Assembly: GCA_029582165.1 (NCBI GenBank)
Contig: CM055885.1
Span: 9,608,729-9,672,728 of the forward strand
Direction: 5' to 3'
Length of the DNA: 64,000 nucleotides
Source: Portulaca oleracea
Taxonomy: Eukaryota > Streptophyta > Magnoliopsida > Caryophyllales > Portulacaceae
How positions within the stretch are numbered: the first letter of the stretch is position 1; each line of letters starts with the position of its first letter. Positions 1 through 11,657 of this stretch are shown here, in pieces. The notes beneath the pieces are model-generated. The model had not been told where the DNA came from. It saw nothing but the letters and a program-made list of their open reading frames with translations, and did no database searches. The position numbers were made by a program, and so were the translations under genes.

Positions 1-23
1 TAATAAAGTATAATAGTAATTTT
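1..23. repeat. Short fragment shared with the Helitron-like region at 46652
   Basis: The first 23 bases are identical to 46652-46674, inside the proposed Helitron fragment. They stop where the LTR-like segment C1 begins. With so short and AT-rich a match, common ancestry is only suggested. Confidence 0.3.
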
Positions 24-185
24 GTAAAACCCCGAAAAATCCAAAGATGTTGACCGTGACGTCGTTAGTATATTATGTTTGACTTCGTTATTTATTATTA
101 TTCGTTTGTGTTATTTTTTGCTAGCACTTGAGCTCGTAGGATCGTGAGGGACTAACAAGGGTATATCGGTAATTTCCTGGGTTTA

Positions 186-359
186 GTTTTATTAGTTTTA
201 CTCTATTATTATTAGTATTACTATTAATATTATTGTGTTATATGAATAATTATGTGAATATTATTTGCTATGTGATTACTATTAATAATATTATTATTGG
301 TATTATTATTGTTATTACTATTATTATTGTTATTAGTTGTTTTCCAAAAAAAAAAAAAA
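186..359. repeat. TTA/TTAT low-complexity tract and poly(A)
   Basis: Interrupted TTA/ATT triplets run for about 160 bases and end in a 13-base poly(A). It is simple sequence in the upstream part of C1, with no coding potential. Confidence 0.8.
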
Positions 360-425
360 TCAGATTTTAGTATTGGGTTGGATTAGTATTAAGAATAGTA
401 TTGTTGGGCCTTAATTAGTAGTTAG

Positions 426-476
426 TATAAAAGGTTAATCTCCCTTTCAAAACCCTAACTCAAACCCTAACCCTAG
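426..476 (+). promoter_or_regulatory. TATA box with telo-box leader in C1
   Basis: TATAAAAGG at 426-434 is followed about 20-40 bases later by repeated AACCCTAA telo-box motifs and then a long CT-rich leader. This is the usual layout of a plant promoter and 5' leader. It most likely starts the C1 element transcript. The downstream Pro/Ser-rich frame at 750-1019 is probably untranslated leader. Confidence 0.5.
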
Positions 477-2710
477 CCTCTCACCCCACCTCTCCTTCTC
501 TCTCTCTCCCTCCCCGTCTCTCTGCCGTCCACCCAACCACAGCCGCGCCGACCACCAAACGACCGCCGCGATCCACCGGAGCACCACCATCATCTTTCTT
601 GTCTCTCATTCTCTCTCCTTCGCTGACTCTCAAACCTACCCTTCTCCCTCTATCTCCCGCCTTCCTGCCACCGTGAGACCGCCGCTCAGGTCACCACTAG
701 AAGTGGTTCCCGCCGCCTCGCCACCCAGACGAGATCGCGACAACTGGAGTTGCCGCCCAACGCTCAGACCGACGAAGAAGACGCAGACCCTGTTCGAAAA
801 CTCCACCAACTGCGCCTGCACCGACCTCCACCGTCGTTGACGAGTTCCGACCTCCGCTCCTCCCTCGACGCTGCCGCTGTGCCTTGTCAGCCCTCGCCGG
901 AAAAACCCGTCGCCCAGAACCCCCTTGACGTAAACCCTAATCTTTTTGAAACTTTTCTTTCTCTTTTTCCTTATTTTCTGTTATTATTATTATTGTATTA
1001 TTATTATTTCTTGTTTTAAATCTTGTAATTGGGTAATTAAGAGTGTAATTTTATTAAGTTGTAATTTGTAATTATTTGTTATTGTGTTGTATTATTTATT
1101 GTAAATTGTCTAAATTATTTTATGTAACTTTTATGTTTTAATTTGGTGTATTAGGGTTGTAATAGTTGTAGTAAAATTATTATTGTTCAATTGTTTAAGG
1201 TACTTGTTTCTTGTGAATCATGTTAGGGTTTTAGAAAATACTATTATTGTATGCATGAATTTTTTAAAGTTTAATTACCTAGATTAATTCTTGAATCGTT
1301 AGTTAAGTATTCACATGTTCTTTATTTCAATCATGTTTAATTTTATCTTGTTTAATAAGTTAGGCGATTGAATTACTAAAGTTCGATTCTTGTTTATTAA
1401 TTTATGATTCTTGATTAAATCTTGTTTAAAGAAATTAGTTGTTGAGATTCTTGATTGGTAGTTTGAATGTTTACATGTTCTTTATATTTTATTCACATGT
1501 TCTTTAAGTTCTTTCTTGATTATTGTTTAAGAAATTCGTATTTTATGATCATCCATGTTGTTATTATAGGACCTTGAAATAGTTTATTGTAGAATTCATG
1601 TTTAGGATAATGTTATTATTATTTCATGCATGCTTTTAGGGTTAGTGGAAATATTAACGTTGATTTCATGTTTTACATTTTGGTTTTGATGGTAGGAAGT
1701 TTGATGTGTGGACTTTAGTTGGATTATACTAATTACCTTGGACCTTAGTTACTGTTTTAAGCCCAAATTAGGACCCTTGGATCGAATGGTGAAAGTTAGA
1801 TCCGAATTTGCAAATTAAATGGAAACCGGTAACGGGACAATTTTGATGGGGTCTAAAGATCGGGTCACCACGATTAGTATAGTTGTCCTTTGATCAAACC
1901 CGTTGAACTGAAGGTTTCTTTAGATGTTAGATTTCATAGGAATTTTACGGACCGAACTTTGGAATTTTATAAGTCGACTTATACCTCGATTACCAGACCT
2001 AGGTCAGATCTGGACAGTTTGGAAAGATGACGCTTAAGAGTTTTAGTAGACATCCCGAGGTTTCCGAAAAGTCCAAAACCAGACCAATAGGATGTCGGGA
2101 AGTCAAGTTTCGACCCTTTTTATGTGGATGCTGTAATCTGTCTTGTTTATGTGAATTATTAATGAATGTGTTTTGTGTTGTAAAGGTTTATTTGGTATTA
2201 TTATGCGATTACTTAGAATGTGTTAGGTAATTTAAAGTGTAAATTCATGATTGATAGGAACCTATAGTGTTCCTAGGGGAGGGTTAGGTAGGAGGTAGTT
2301 AATACTAACTTCGAAGGGCACGTTTTGATTAGAATAATTATCCTACTTTTAGGTCCGAGCTAATTCGCGTCGTTAGTGAGCTCAAGTGTGTTCGTTTTGC
2401 TGTGAAGTGAAGCTAACCAGGTAATGTCTATGCTCTAATCCCCACCGGGATGCTCTTTAAATGTGTTTTAATGTTTTCTAATCTGTTTTGAGAATTGCAT
2501 TCCGAAAGGAGACTTTATGTTGAAAATGTGGCCATCTGTTTTGATGTCTATTTGTGATTGTTGATTTATGAGCTGAGAAATCGTGATGGTCTTTTATAAG
2601 TAGTTTTGTTATTGGTTTTGATAACCTGGGTTGGGATTGACTTGAGGGCTGTGAGCTGAGCTTTGCATAATATACTAATAACTCAAGTGAAACATTAAGC
2701 GGGTTTATTC

Positions 2711-2888
2711 TTTGATGCCTTTGGTAGGCGATTATTTTGATGCCTTTGGTAGGCGATTATTGATGCCTTTGGTAAGCGATTATTATATTTATGCCTTTGG
2801 TAGGCGATTATTATATTTATGCCTTTGGTAGGTGGTTATCATTGATGCCTTTGGCAGGTGAATGTTTTGATGCCTTTGGTAGGCGATG
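2711..2888 (+). repeat. Seven-copy tandem repeat, core GATGCCTTTGGTAGGCGATT
   Basis: Seven degenerate units of about 23-29 bases share the core TGCCTTTGGTAGGCG. Spacing varies by short TTAT tails. The equivalent place in the inverted relative C2 (about 44510-44720) also holds short tandem repeats, but of a different sequence, so the slot seems prone to repeat turnover. Confidence 0.85.
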
Positions 2889-3307
2889 TTACTTTATGGG
2901 ATTTGATATCCCGCCCGCATAATAAAACGAATGGGTTGGGTTGAAGAAAACAGTTGTAAGGGTTTAACGGTTTATGAAAAGGTTTGACTGGTTCCCTCTC
3001 CCTCAAATGAATTGAAATAAAATTAACTTGTTTTTTAACGTTAGGGGTAGACATTATTGAGATTTCCCCCTCATTTTTGAAATGCTTTGTTTTCAGGTGA
3101 AGATCTATATGCTGGGGACGGGAATTAGAAGTGAGGACGACATGTCTAGAAGTCGTTAAATATGTTGCTTTTCTTTTATGAGAAACTTGAAGTTAGTTTT
3201 GAGGTTTATTTCGAAGTATGAGTTTGTTAGTTGGTTTGCCGTTGACAGACAGTTGTAGTTTTCTTTCTCGCCTTGTATTCCTTCGGGGATACGGCAGTGA
3301 CGCGCAA

Positions 3308-3330
3308 TAAGGCTATCCACATTGGTGTCC
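3308..3330 (+). repeat. Left terminal inverted repeat with TAA target of the Pong-like element
   Basis: TAA at 3308-3310 is followed by GGCTATCCACATTGGTG. Known Pong and Tourist-like elements have 15-bp ends starting GGC and duplicate TAA or TTA. The right partner was not found, so this rests on one end. Confidence 0.55.
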
Positions 3331-3975
3331 CTGGGATTGGGGGATGAGTGGGGTATGAATAGTGGAAATAGTATTATTTTAATGGGTGTTGGGGTATGGT
3401 ATTGTTAATGGTGTTCTTAGAGTTGGGGGATGAGGTGAGGGATAAGTGGGGTAGGGAGTAATATTTTATTGGATTATGGGACCCACATGTAGAGTATAAT
3501 TGTTTTCTTTTTTTTTTTTGTATTGGACTATATTTATTTTCTACAATGATGAAATTGTATAGTTATAATTAATAATTTAAATATTAAAAATTAATTAGAA
3601 ATGTGAAAATACTGTACTAATATATTTTTATTTTATTATAAAATTTTTATTTTGTATTTAAAAAATGATTATGTTTAAAATTTTTAAAAATAAATATGTT
3701 GATTAATGCAATAGCTAGTATTTAAACAATAAACCTAATGAGTAATATAAAATACAGCAAACAGAAATATAATTACGTTAAAGATTACATGTTAAAGATT
3801 ACATTAATAAAAGTCGTCAAAGTACAACCCTGAACAAAATATAAATGCAACATAAAAACAAAGATTAAACTAACAGAACAAGAAATGAAAATACTTAAAA
3901 AGAAGTACACAATTAAACACTAGGTACGACATAACTAATTAATACAACTTAATTATGGATTGCGGAATGGATGGA
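3331..3975. other. Subterminal non-coding region of the Pong-like element
   Basis: A G-rich stretch with GGGGGATGAG-type words (about 3340-3450) gives way to AT-rich sequence up to the transposase stop. No coding frame is visible. It probably holds the 3' untranslated part of the transposase gene and the transposase binding region. Confidence 0.5.
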
Positions 3976-5316
3976 TCAGTTATGATTGTACGTAGCTCCA
4001 TATTTCATCCAGATATGATTAACCAACGCATTTTGAAGGCGCATACCTTCCTGTTTATCACGAGTCTCCAGTTTCTTTTTCAACCATTCTTCGAAAACTG
4101 GGGGTCGACCAATGGTTGGTGCTGTAAGTTCTGTTTCGTCTAACGGCATATCATATTGTGGTGTACCAAAGCTATAGGTGAACGTGTCCCTCTCATCCTC
4201 GACTATCATATTATGCAGTATGACGCATGTCCTCATAACCTTCTTCATGGTTGAGACATCCCAAAACCGAGCTGGGGGACGAACTATAGCAAATCGAGCC
4301 TTCAAGATTCCAAATGCTCGTTCGACATCTTTTCTATTTGCTTCTTGATAAGTTGCAAATAGCTCGTGTTTGGGCAGCTGAGGTCTTAATATAGATTTGA
4401 CTAGGGTGGGTCTATACGGATAAATACCATCAGTAAGGTAATATCCATAATTAAAATGCTCACCTCCAGCAGTAAATTGAACTTCCGGTGAGCGGCCTTC
4501 GAGTAGATCATCAAACAATGCTCGCCAAGCACAATTATGTCATTGTTCGACCAGGCGCAAAGAACGCATGCCATATCCAAGTGTCGTGCGACGCAATCGC
4601 TTCTAGCACGGCGATTCTTGTCCGCCAGTGTCCACCTTGGTATTGACCTTGCCACGCAGCGGGATATCTCCCACTTCCAATGCATGCAATCAACACTTCC
4701 AAAGATTCACTGGAAACCACGTTGCTCGCCACCGTGAAGACGGGTCATATCTTGTTCGATTGGTTTCCGCAGTATTCCGCCCAAAACATTGTTGGACACC
4801 GTCGCGAAATTGTTGATGCAGAAAGATTGTTGCCTCCCCATACGAAAGTACTCGTCCAACGAGTCGCGCGCGTGCTCCGTCGCTAATGCTGCGCAGCGGT
4901 GCATTTTGAGGGGATGGGCCCGATTTCCGTCGCATCTTTCCTTTGGGTGAAGTACCGGTAATGTTCCCTCAAGGCGTTCACAATGCGAAGGAACAAGTGT
5001 CGGCCCATTCTGAACCGTCGCCGAAACATTTCATCGGTACACACTGGATTTTCGAGAAGTAGTCCATGTCTGGCGGTTATTCGCTTCTTCATGGTCACGG
5101 CGGATGTCTCCTACGAGTAGGAGGGGACGCTTGAGGACTACTTGGCCTCCAGTTTGGATAATACGCCTGTACTAACTGTAGTGCCCTCTGGAAAGTCGAA
5201 CCAGAGGCGGCCTCCTCTTCAATGGCCTCGTCAATAGCCGCATCAAGCTCACGAACTTGATCATTATCAAATGGATTGTAAGACATATTTTGATTATCGT
5301 ATGGATTGAAAGACAT
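3976..5316 (-). pseudogene. Pong-like transposase (ORF2), frameshifted
   Basis: This is the DDE transposase that would cut and reinsert the element. The N-terminal piece (5095-5316) is a short acidic leader. The next piece (4883-5098) has the helix-turn-helix-like region with FRRRFRMGRHLFLRIVNAL. Then come fragments in shifting frames with SHDTWIWHAFF and SNNDI, and a 180-residue C-terminal piece (3976-4518) with DDLLEGRSPEVQF, NGYYLTDGIYP-like sequence and ERAFGILKARFAIV, typical of the Plant_tran/DDE_Tnp_4 family. At least four frameshifts lie between 4400 and 5100, across the catalytic core, so it cannot be active. The gene order relative to ORF1 supports the assignment. Confidence 0.85.
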
Positions 5317-5890
5317 TTTTGGATAACTACTTTAAACCTAGATTGCAGATATGTGTTTTTAATAAAGTGTTTGTTGTTGGTGCAATATGTTTCCTTTGGT
5401 AGTAGTATATATACACAAATGGAAATCAGATGTGAAATTATTTCAAAGATTGAATTATTGTGATGTCTTGTCTTAGATTGTCTATACATGAAGATATTTG
5501 ACAGAAATCCACATAATTACTTGCTTTTTCAGAATGAATTGACTATACAATGCTCCATTATGTCAAGTGTGTGGTGGATTGTCAACTTTTCAGAAAAATT
5601 TGACAATACACTGATTGGATAATACAATGCTCCATTATTTCAGATTTGACTGCATGTGAAGATATTTGTTGGATTTGTGAAGTTTCATGACAGATTTGAC
5701 CGCACAATAATGCATAAGATGTATTCATAAATTAGCATAAAACCAAAATGCCAGATAATTAAAAACCCTAAAATATAAACCTCGTAATTAATTAAAAAAA
5801 CAATAAGAGCAACGACATATTTAAAATCAAACGAAACTAAAATGTTACAAGCATAATGCATAATAAAAGTTAATAGTCGTCCCTGCTTCA
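5317..5890. other. Spacer between Pong ORF1 and transposase
   Basis: This AT-rich spacer contains a repeated phrase, ATACAATGCTCCATTAT, at about 5547 and 5624. No conserved reading frame. In Pong elements the two genes are separate transcription units in the same direction, so this holds the ORF1 3' end and the transposase promoter. Confidence 0.45.
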
Positions 5891-7127
5891 TCATTCGTCA
5901 CTTAATAGGCGCTCCCAGGCCTTTTTTTGCAGTTTCGCATATTTTTCTCTTTGTTCCTCATCCTGAAACTGTGAGAGATCCATATTGATGATTTGCATAT
6001 CCAACTCTCTCTGCTTAACCTTATTGTAATTGTTTAACTCTTCCAACTTTTGCTGCTTAATCTTCGCATAATTTCTCTGCTCTTCCAACGATTGTGCCCT
6101 CAACTCTGCAAGCCTTGCAAGTGTGTCCACCCTTTTCTCATCATGTGTTGACATTGAACTCAGCTGCTCAAACACAAAATTCGGTGGAGCAAAACTGTCA
6201 GAAGATGTAGCCTTCCCTTTGGCCTTCGCATTCCTTTTTGAAGCATCCCTTCCAGGTGGGCGGCTGGTTGGGGTGTGGTCTGGATGTTGCTCTTCCTCGT
6301 CCTCATCAATTCGTACACAATGAGAATTAGAACCCGAACTTGTGTACGCCCCGCTGACTGTGTTCTTCGTTCTTTTTGTGAAGTGTTGCGTCTTTTGCTC
6401 TTCTTCAATTACGTGCATCTTCCACTTTTCCTCATTGCGTAGTAGTTGCCAACATTTGTCAAGCGTGAATGCCTTTCCCTCATGCAACGTTTTGTATGTC
6501 TCCTTGGCTGTAGTCAGCCTCACTGCAGCCACTCGGGTTGCGGCGTACGACACTTGCATATGCGCAACAGAAGTCTGTCACAGGCACCCTAATCCTCTTC
6601 CAGCGGGTCTTCATGGTTGATGGTGTTCTACCTTCTGGCCACTGAACATCTGGGCGATTTGCTTTCGCTTCACAAAAGTATTGATACATCCTATTCTCGA
6701 ATGTATCTTTCTTCTGACCAGTACCAACTATTGGATCCTTGCTAACATTTAACCATGCGCCAATGACAATTTCATCCTCCAAGTCAGTCAATTCCGCCGC
6801 ACCTTTTCTAGCTCTCCTGGGCCGTGCTGGAATGGAAGCGCTTCTGTTAAGTTCGTTGCCTCCGTCTTCAACAACGAATGGTTGGCTCTGAGATCCAAGC
6901 CGAACCACATCATTTCCATCGTCGTTCAGCATCCCTATGAACGACCCTGACGGAGGAGGGACAAATGTGGGGTGGTTTGGTTGAGACAAATATTGTGGGT
7001 TTGAAGTTTGGGAGAGATTATGGTAGTAATTCGCATTTAAATCATAATTGTAATAGCTACCATATTGTGGATATTGTGGGTTTGAAGTAGGAGAATTTTG
7101 TTGGCTATTTCCAGATCTTCTATCCAT
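5891..7127 (-). pseudogene. Pong-like ORF1, Myb/SANT-type DNA-binding protein, one frameshift
   Basis: ORF1 of Pong-type elements binds DNA and assists the transposase. The N-terminal half (6480-7127) is Asn/Gln/Ser/Pro-rich and then has a trihelix-like domain with LTDLEDEIVIGAWLNVSKDP, FENRMYQYFCEAK and MKTRWKRI. The C-terminal half (5891-6559) is in another frame and has KAFTLDKCWQLLRNEEKWK, a Lys/Ser-rich linker and a long charged helix ending in KKAWERLLSDE. The two halves join by a frameshift near 6500, inside the domain. Apart from that the gene is full length, better preserved than the transposase. Confidence 0.8.
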
Positions 7128-7260
7128 TTTGCTGCCTCAAGGGTAAATTGTTTCACAGATGATAAGATGAATTGAGTAGAAGGAGAGAATTGTTGAGAAT
7201 TGGGGGATGAATGGCCAACAAACATGAAGCTGTATATATAGACAATGTTATTTCAAAAAC

Positions 7261-7327
7261 TAGCCGTTAGAATATAGCCGTTGGAATATAGCCGTTGGAA
7301 AAAGTAGCCATTGGAATATAGCCGTTT
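7261..7327 (-). repeat. Short tandem repeats of ATAGCCGTTGGAAT upstream of ORF1
   Basis: Four to five units of about 14-15 bases (TAGCCGTTGGAATA and variants) sit 130-200 bases upstream of the ORF1 start on the minus strand. Their place near the element end suggests transposase-binding or promoter repeats. This is inference. Confidence 0.6.
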
Positions 7328-7340
7328 TTCGTATCCTTTA

Positions 7341-7777
7341 CAAATATAATTTTGAAATCAGTTTATGGCATTTTACATGCCATTTTATATAATAACTTTT
7401 AAGAAAAAAACAAACTCATACATATTAAATATAGCCATGTCAAATTTCATATAATTTTTAAAAGGATTTTTAATTACCAAAATCGTTTTATATTACAATT
7501 AATTTGACGATAAAATATAATATTACATTTTCACATATATATCTAAGTTGATAAGTTTTAGCTCCAATTTAAACATAAACATCACATATTAATTAACTAT
7601 AAAAATAAGACAAAAATAAAAATCTAACACATACTTAAATAAACTATTTAAATTATCATTAAAAGGAAACATAATTAAAACATTAAAAAAATTTGAATTA
7701 TAATATTTATAATTAATTAAATTATTTAAGTTACCGTTTGAGTCTTTCGCTAAATTTTGTCTGTTAACGTTAGTTGA
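7341..7777. other. AT-rich stretch, no gene seen
   Basis: Very AT-rich sequence with no supported frame, RNA or recognisable element. It may contain the lost right end of the Pong-like element. Confidence 0.5.
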
Positions 7778-8537
7778 CTTTGACTTTATAATTCTCTTTA
7801 AATCTTTATCAATAACATTCAAAAAATATTAATTTTAAACATCGGCATAAATGATTAAAATAATAGAGACTATGCATATACATTATAAATATAGTTTGTT
7901 GGAAACTTATTTTCATAAATAAATATAATTTATTTATAAAAATAATTAAAATAAAATTGTTTTAGAGAAATTATAAATCATTATACCATTTGATCCATAA
8001 GGATCAAGGGGGTACTTAAGGCCTCACTAGCCTAATGGCCCAATCCTGAGATTTTCAAATGCCTCTTGGAATTTGGTCTCGAATCCAAGAAGTCTCATGG
8101 TGAATCGGTTAATTTATCAACACTCAAGCTCGGAAAATCACTCATGAAGACAAGAATGGAGTTAGCAGATTCAATGCCAAGTCGAGGAGTCAAGTCGGGG
8201 TTGGAATCCAGCAAAGGGGCCTTATGGTCATTACACAAGATTCGGTATGAAACCATAGAACATCAAGTCAAGCCCGAAAAACCTACCCCAAGGAGGCTAG
8301 GACGAAGTCATGAGGGAACAAGTTGAAGAATATCATTTTTTGGCCAAAATTGGAAAACAAGAAAAGACATGTCTTCACTATTTTTATCATAACCGCTTCA
8401 ATATAACTCCGATGACTATGAAATTATGTGAGCTTATAGTACACACCAAGAGCTTTCCAACAATATATTATAAGGCTAAATCGAAGTTAAAACGAAGAAG
8501 TTATGGATGTTAGAAGTCAGTAGAAAAATACTGCCAA

Positions 8538-8678
8538 TGACACGATCGTGCCATTCCTCCATAAGGCACGGCACGATTGTGCCGTATGATAGCACGATCG
8601 TGCCATTTTCGAGTTTCAGCCATTTTTGGGGCTGTTTTGAGTTGTACGATCGTGCATCCATATGGCACGATCGTGCCA
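8538..8678. repeat. Array of GCACGATCGTGC palindromes, copy 1
   Basis: Five copies of the palindrome GGCACGATCGTGCC or near variants lie within 140 bases at about 8540, 8571, 8592, 8644 and 8664. They are unevenly spaced with unrelated DNA between, so this is not a simple tandem repeat. The array lies upstream of a leader-like region starting about 8800. Confidence 0.85.
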
Positions 8679-9520
8679 TTCCACTGCTACGGCTTTTTTC
8701 TCATTTTCATCCCTTTTATTTTGTTTTCCCTTTAAATTTAATGAGTTGTAATGACACTTTTGTAATATTTGGCCTCTTCATTATCCCCCATCCTCTTCAA
8801 ATACTCCCCCATTTGTAAGAGAAGAGAACTTTGAATGAAAATTGTAAATATTTGGAAGATAAATTCTTCTTGGGTATTTGAAAAGCCTCCCCCTCAAATC
8901 TTCCTCTTTTTTATCCATTAATGGTGGTGATTGGGAGTGGCTCATTTAAGAATTAGTTGGTGTTTCTTTATGCTAATCTTGGTGAAGTCTATTGGGTCTC
9001 TCTTTGGCTTGTTGGTGGATCACCTTTAAGCATCCATGGAAGACTTGAGTTCAAGGTGGTGAGCGATCTTTATCCTTGTTCATATCTTCTTTGTTCTTGT
9101 TGTTGTTTTTATTGATAATGCATCAAAACCCTAGAAATTGGTGTTGTTCTTGAGTTCTAAGTTGGGTTTTTCTTAAACCCTAGGTTGATTGTTGGTCCTT
9201 GGGTATTTAAACATGCTTCCCTAGTCGTTCCCGGATCACCATTTAGTAGTAAAAACTAATAATTATAAATTTTAAAGTAATGATTAATATTAAATTTAAG
9301 CATATATTAACAATCGCAACATTAATCCAAACAAAGTTGCATTACCTTTTTTTTTTTATAACAAAGAGAGGTTAATTTACATTTTTTTATCGCAATGTTA
9401 GTATTTTTTTATTCTTTTTTTAGTTATTAATGAAAACATACAACAATAATATAGATTTTTTATGGGAGTTGTACGCTTTGATATCTCTTATGTTTTATTT
9501 TAATCTAATTTTTATGAGTT

Positions 9521-10102
9521 AATTACATTTATCGTACCTTAAATATGTGGTAATAATTTTTGCACACCGACATTTGTGAAATAATTTTCACCTTACCTGA
9601 CATTAAGTGTTCATAAATTTAAACATCCTAAGATATTTTATAATTGATTTTTGTTGGATTTTCCGGCATAACATTAAAAAGATAAATATGAATTGACTTT
9701 TTTACCATTGATATTAATTCGTATGGCTTTCAGTTAAATATGAATTGACGTTTTTACCTTTTATATTAATTCATATGGCATTAACATGAGAGTATTGAAG
9801 AAGAGGAGTGTGAGAGGAATCGACTATTGGTTTTTCTATTTATAGTTTTGACACACCTTTTTCCATATAAAACAATAATGGTCATTTAAGCCATTTCGTT
9901 CTAAATATTATGGGCAACATGACATGGTACATTCACATAGTCATATAGGGGTATTGTTGTATTTTCTCATTTTCGATGAAAAGTAACCGAATTTTGCCAC
10001 TAAAAATCACTTTCACTTAATGTCGTGTAAGGTGAAAATTATTTCACAAATGTCCGGTGTGCAAAACTTATTACCACAAAATCTGGTAGGCTAAATGTAA
10101 TT
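9521..10102. mobile_element. MITE with about 89-bp terminal inverted repeats, copy 1
   Basis: Bases 9521-9609 and 10014-10102 are reverse complements with few mismatches (shared blocks TTTGTGAAATAATTTTCACC and GACATTAAGTG). The 400-base centre is non-coding. The long inverted ends suggest a MULE-like or foldback MITE. No clean target duplication was found, so the exact ends may lie slightly further out. Confidence 0.7.
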
Positions 10103-10145
10103 TTGGTGGAAGAAAGATTGACTCATGAATACTTTTTTTCATAAA

Positions 10146-11637
10146 AAGCTTATGAATTTTATTTTTATTATATATTAATTATATTTTAGTTTTTTTGTAT
10201 TATTAGTTTTGTATAATTAAATTAGGAGAATAAATCAAGAATCTTAGGGTCTATTTTTTATGAACTTATAATTTATGTATTTTTTTTGGGGGGGGGTATA
10301 ATTTATGTATTTGATGATGATCATATTTGTAATTTATTCACCATTTTCCTAATAAGAAATAATATTTTTAGTTGTTGTAAATGATCATAATGATATCAAA
10401 TTCTCAATCTTTTGTCTTATACATTGAGACAAATTTCGATACTTTGTAATTTATTGTTCATTTTCACATTTTAATTTTAATTTTAATTTTAATATTTTAA
10501 TTTTTCTTTTTTAATATTAATTTTGGGTTTTAATACTATCATATAATCAGTTTTGAGTTGTTTTTTGAATTCTAAATGTCAGTGGATAGTTATTTCTTTT
10601 TTTAAATGTGATTATGTGTTGTTGAGTAATACTTGCGAGGGGGAAGATGAATAGGTGATTTAATGAAATTAATAATCTTATAAAATAAATGAGTTTTTTC
10701 ATAAACATGCCACGTGTCAATTGTAGATTACTTTTGTTTTGTTTTAATATATGTAATAGATTAACACTTTTCTTAAAACCTCAAACTAATAAGCAAGGTC
10801 TCACTAAACTATTGTCATCCAAAACTTCACAAAACACCATGTCACCTCAAGGAAATTAAACCACTAATTATAAACCATTTAAATTAAAGAAAGGAAAACA
10901 ATGAAAATTCGTAATAACATCATAGTCATAGCACATATTAATAATCTAATAGCATGATTCACATATAAGGTCTAATTCATAACAAAAATTTCAACTCATA
11001 AAAACCTAACATGCTTTCAATATTAACATAAAAAGAATTACTAATTAATACTTTAATAATCAAGAATCACAACCAACTATTTCTTTTTCAAGATTTATTC
11101 AAGAACATGAAATTAATGGAACAATTAAACACAACTTAAATTTCTAATTTCACAATTTGCATCATAACTCACTTGAATCATATGAAATTGGATTTAATAC
11201 TCTAATCAAACCCTATAACATGCATATATTTACATTAATAAACCCTAAACATGTGTGGACTTTTTTCCTCGCCGTTCGGGCTTCTGAACGTCCACGTTGG
11301 ATTGGGGTGTGATTTGATAATTTGTGCTGAAGTTTGAACCTTTGAAAAAGACCCTTTAAGGAATTTAATTACACATTTCAGGAATAATATCTGTAAAATC
11401 ACTTTCCCTTTACTTATACATTTTATGAGTCATTGAATTAAACCTTTAAGAGTGAACATCCACTTGTTCCAAGCTTTCCAAATTCAATCCAATTTGCTCA
11501 TTTAAATGTTAGGCTCGGAAGAAAGTAATTTATGCAAGTATTATTTAGAAATACATAAAGAAAAGGCCTTAAAGTTGGATCGGCACGTTGTAAAACCATG
11601 TTTTACCATAGTTTATGCAACCCGATGTGCTTTTAGT
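10146..11637. other. AT-rich intergenic stretch, no gene seen
   Basis: No supported reading frame or RNA. The part at 10780-11290 read on the minus strand has TTAGGGTTT-like words and T-rich, intron-like sequence, reminiscent of the leader region of C1 (1200-1700) but too diverged to align by eye. Confidence 0.45.
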
Positions 11638-11657
11638 TCGGAATGGGAGTCGCCACC

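Larger units (their letters stand above)
23..3307 (+). mobile_element. LTR-like segment C1, probably a Ty3/gypsy LTR (Tekay/Del-like?)
   Basis: It starts TGTAAAACCCCG, close to the TGTAACACCCCG start usual for Tekay/Del chromovirus LTRs. It carries a promoter-like block, a C-rich leader, a long non-coding AT-rich stretch and a GC-richer end near 3280-3305. No protein domain is visible. Its 1690-3098 part is matched, diverged and inverted, by 43934-46390. A Pong-like element abuts the right end after a TAA, so the true 3' end may have been separated from it. No terminal duplication was found, so the class is tentative. Confidence 0.35.
3311..7340 (-). mobile_element. Pong-like PIF/Harbinger DNA transposon, decayed
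   Basis: Two genes on the minus strand form the usual Pong pair: a Myb/SANT-type ORF1 (5891-7127) and a DDE transposase (3976-5316). The left end starts GGCTATCCACATTGG after a TAA trinucleotide, which fits Pong-type terminal repeats (GGC start, TAA target). No matching right terminal repeat was found; the right limit is set after the AGCCGTTGGAATAT repeats beyond ORF1. Several frameshifts in the transposase make it non-functional. Confidence 0.8.
7778..10145 (+). repeat. Duplicated unit, copy 1 (related to 46702-49955)
   Basis: Collinear with 46702-49955 in the same orientation and highly similar over its whole length. Both copies include an AT-rich head, a region reading TGATCCATAAGGATCA, the palindrome array, a block rich in plant-LTR-leader-like words, and the MITE with long inverted ends. 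Flanking DNA differs on both sides. The promoter-like architecture suggests part is a solo LTR in plus orientation, but clear TG..CA ends and target duplications were not found. No protein domain is present. Confidence 0.75.

Noticed and set aside
750..1019. Plus-strand 89-residue frame after a TATA box and telo-box
   Set aside because: Low-complexity Pro/Ser/Leu composition ending in a poly-TTATT stretch. No domain, and its place is in the leader of an LTR-like segment.
7261..7340. Right terminal inverted repeat of the Pong-like element in ATAGCCGTTGGAAT units
   Set aside because: They do not match the reverse complement of GGCTATCCACATTGG beyond AGCC. They are treated as subterminal repeats.
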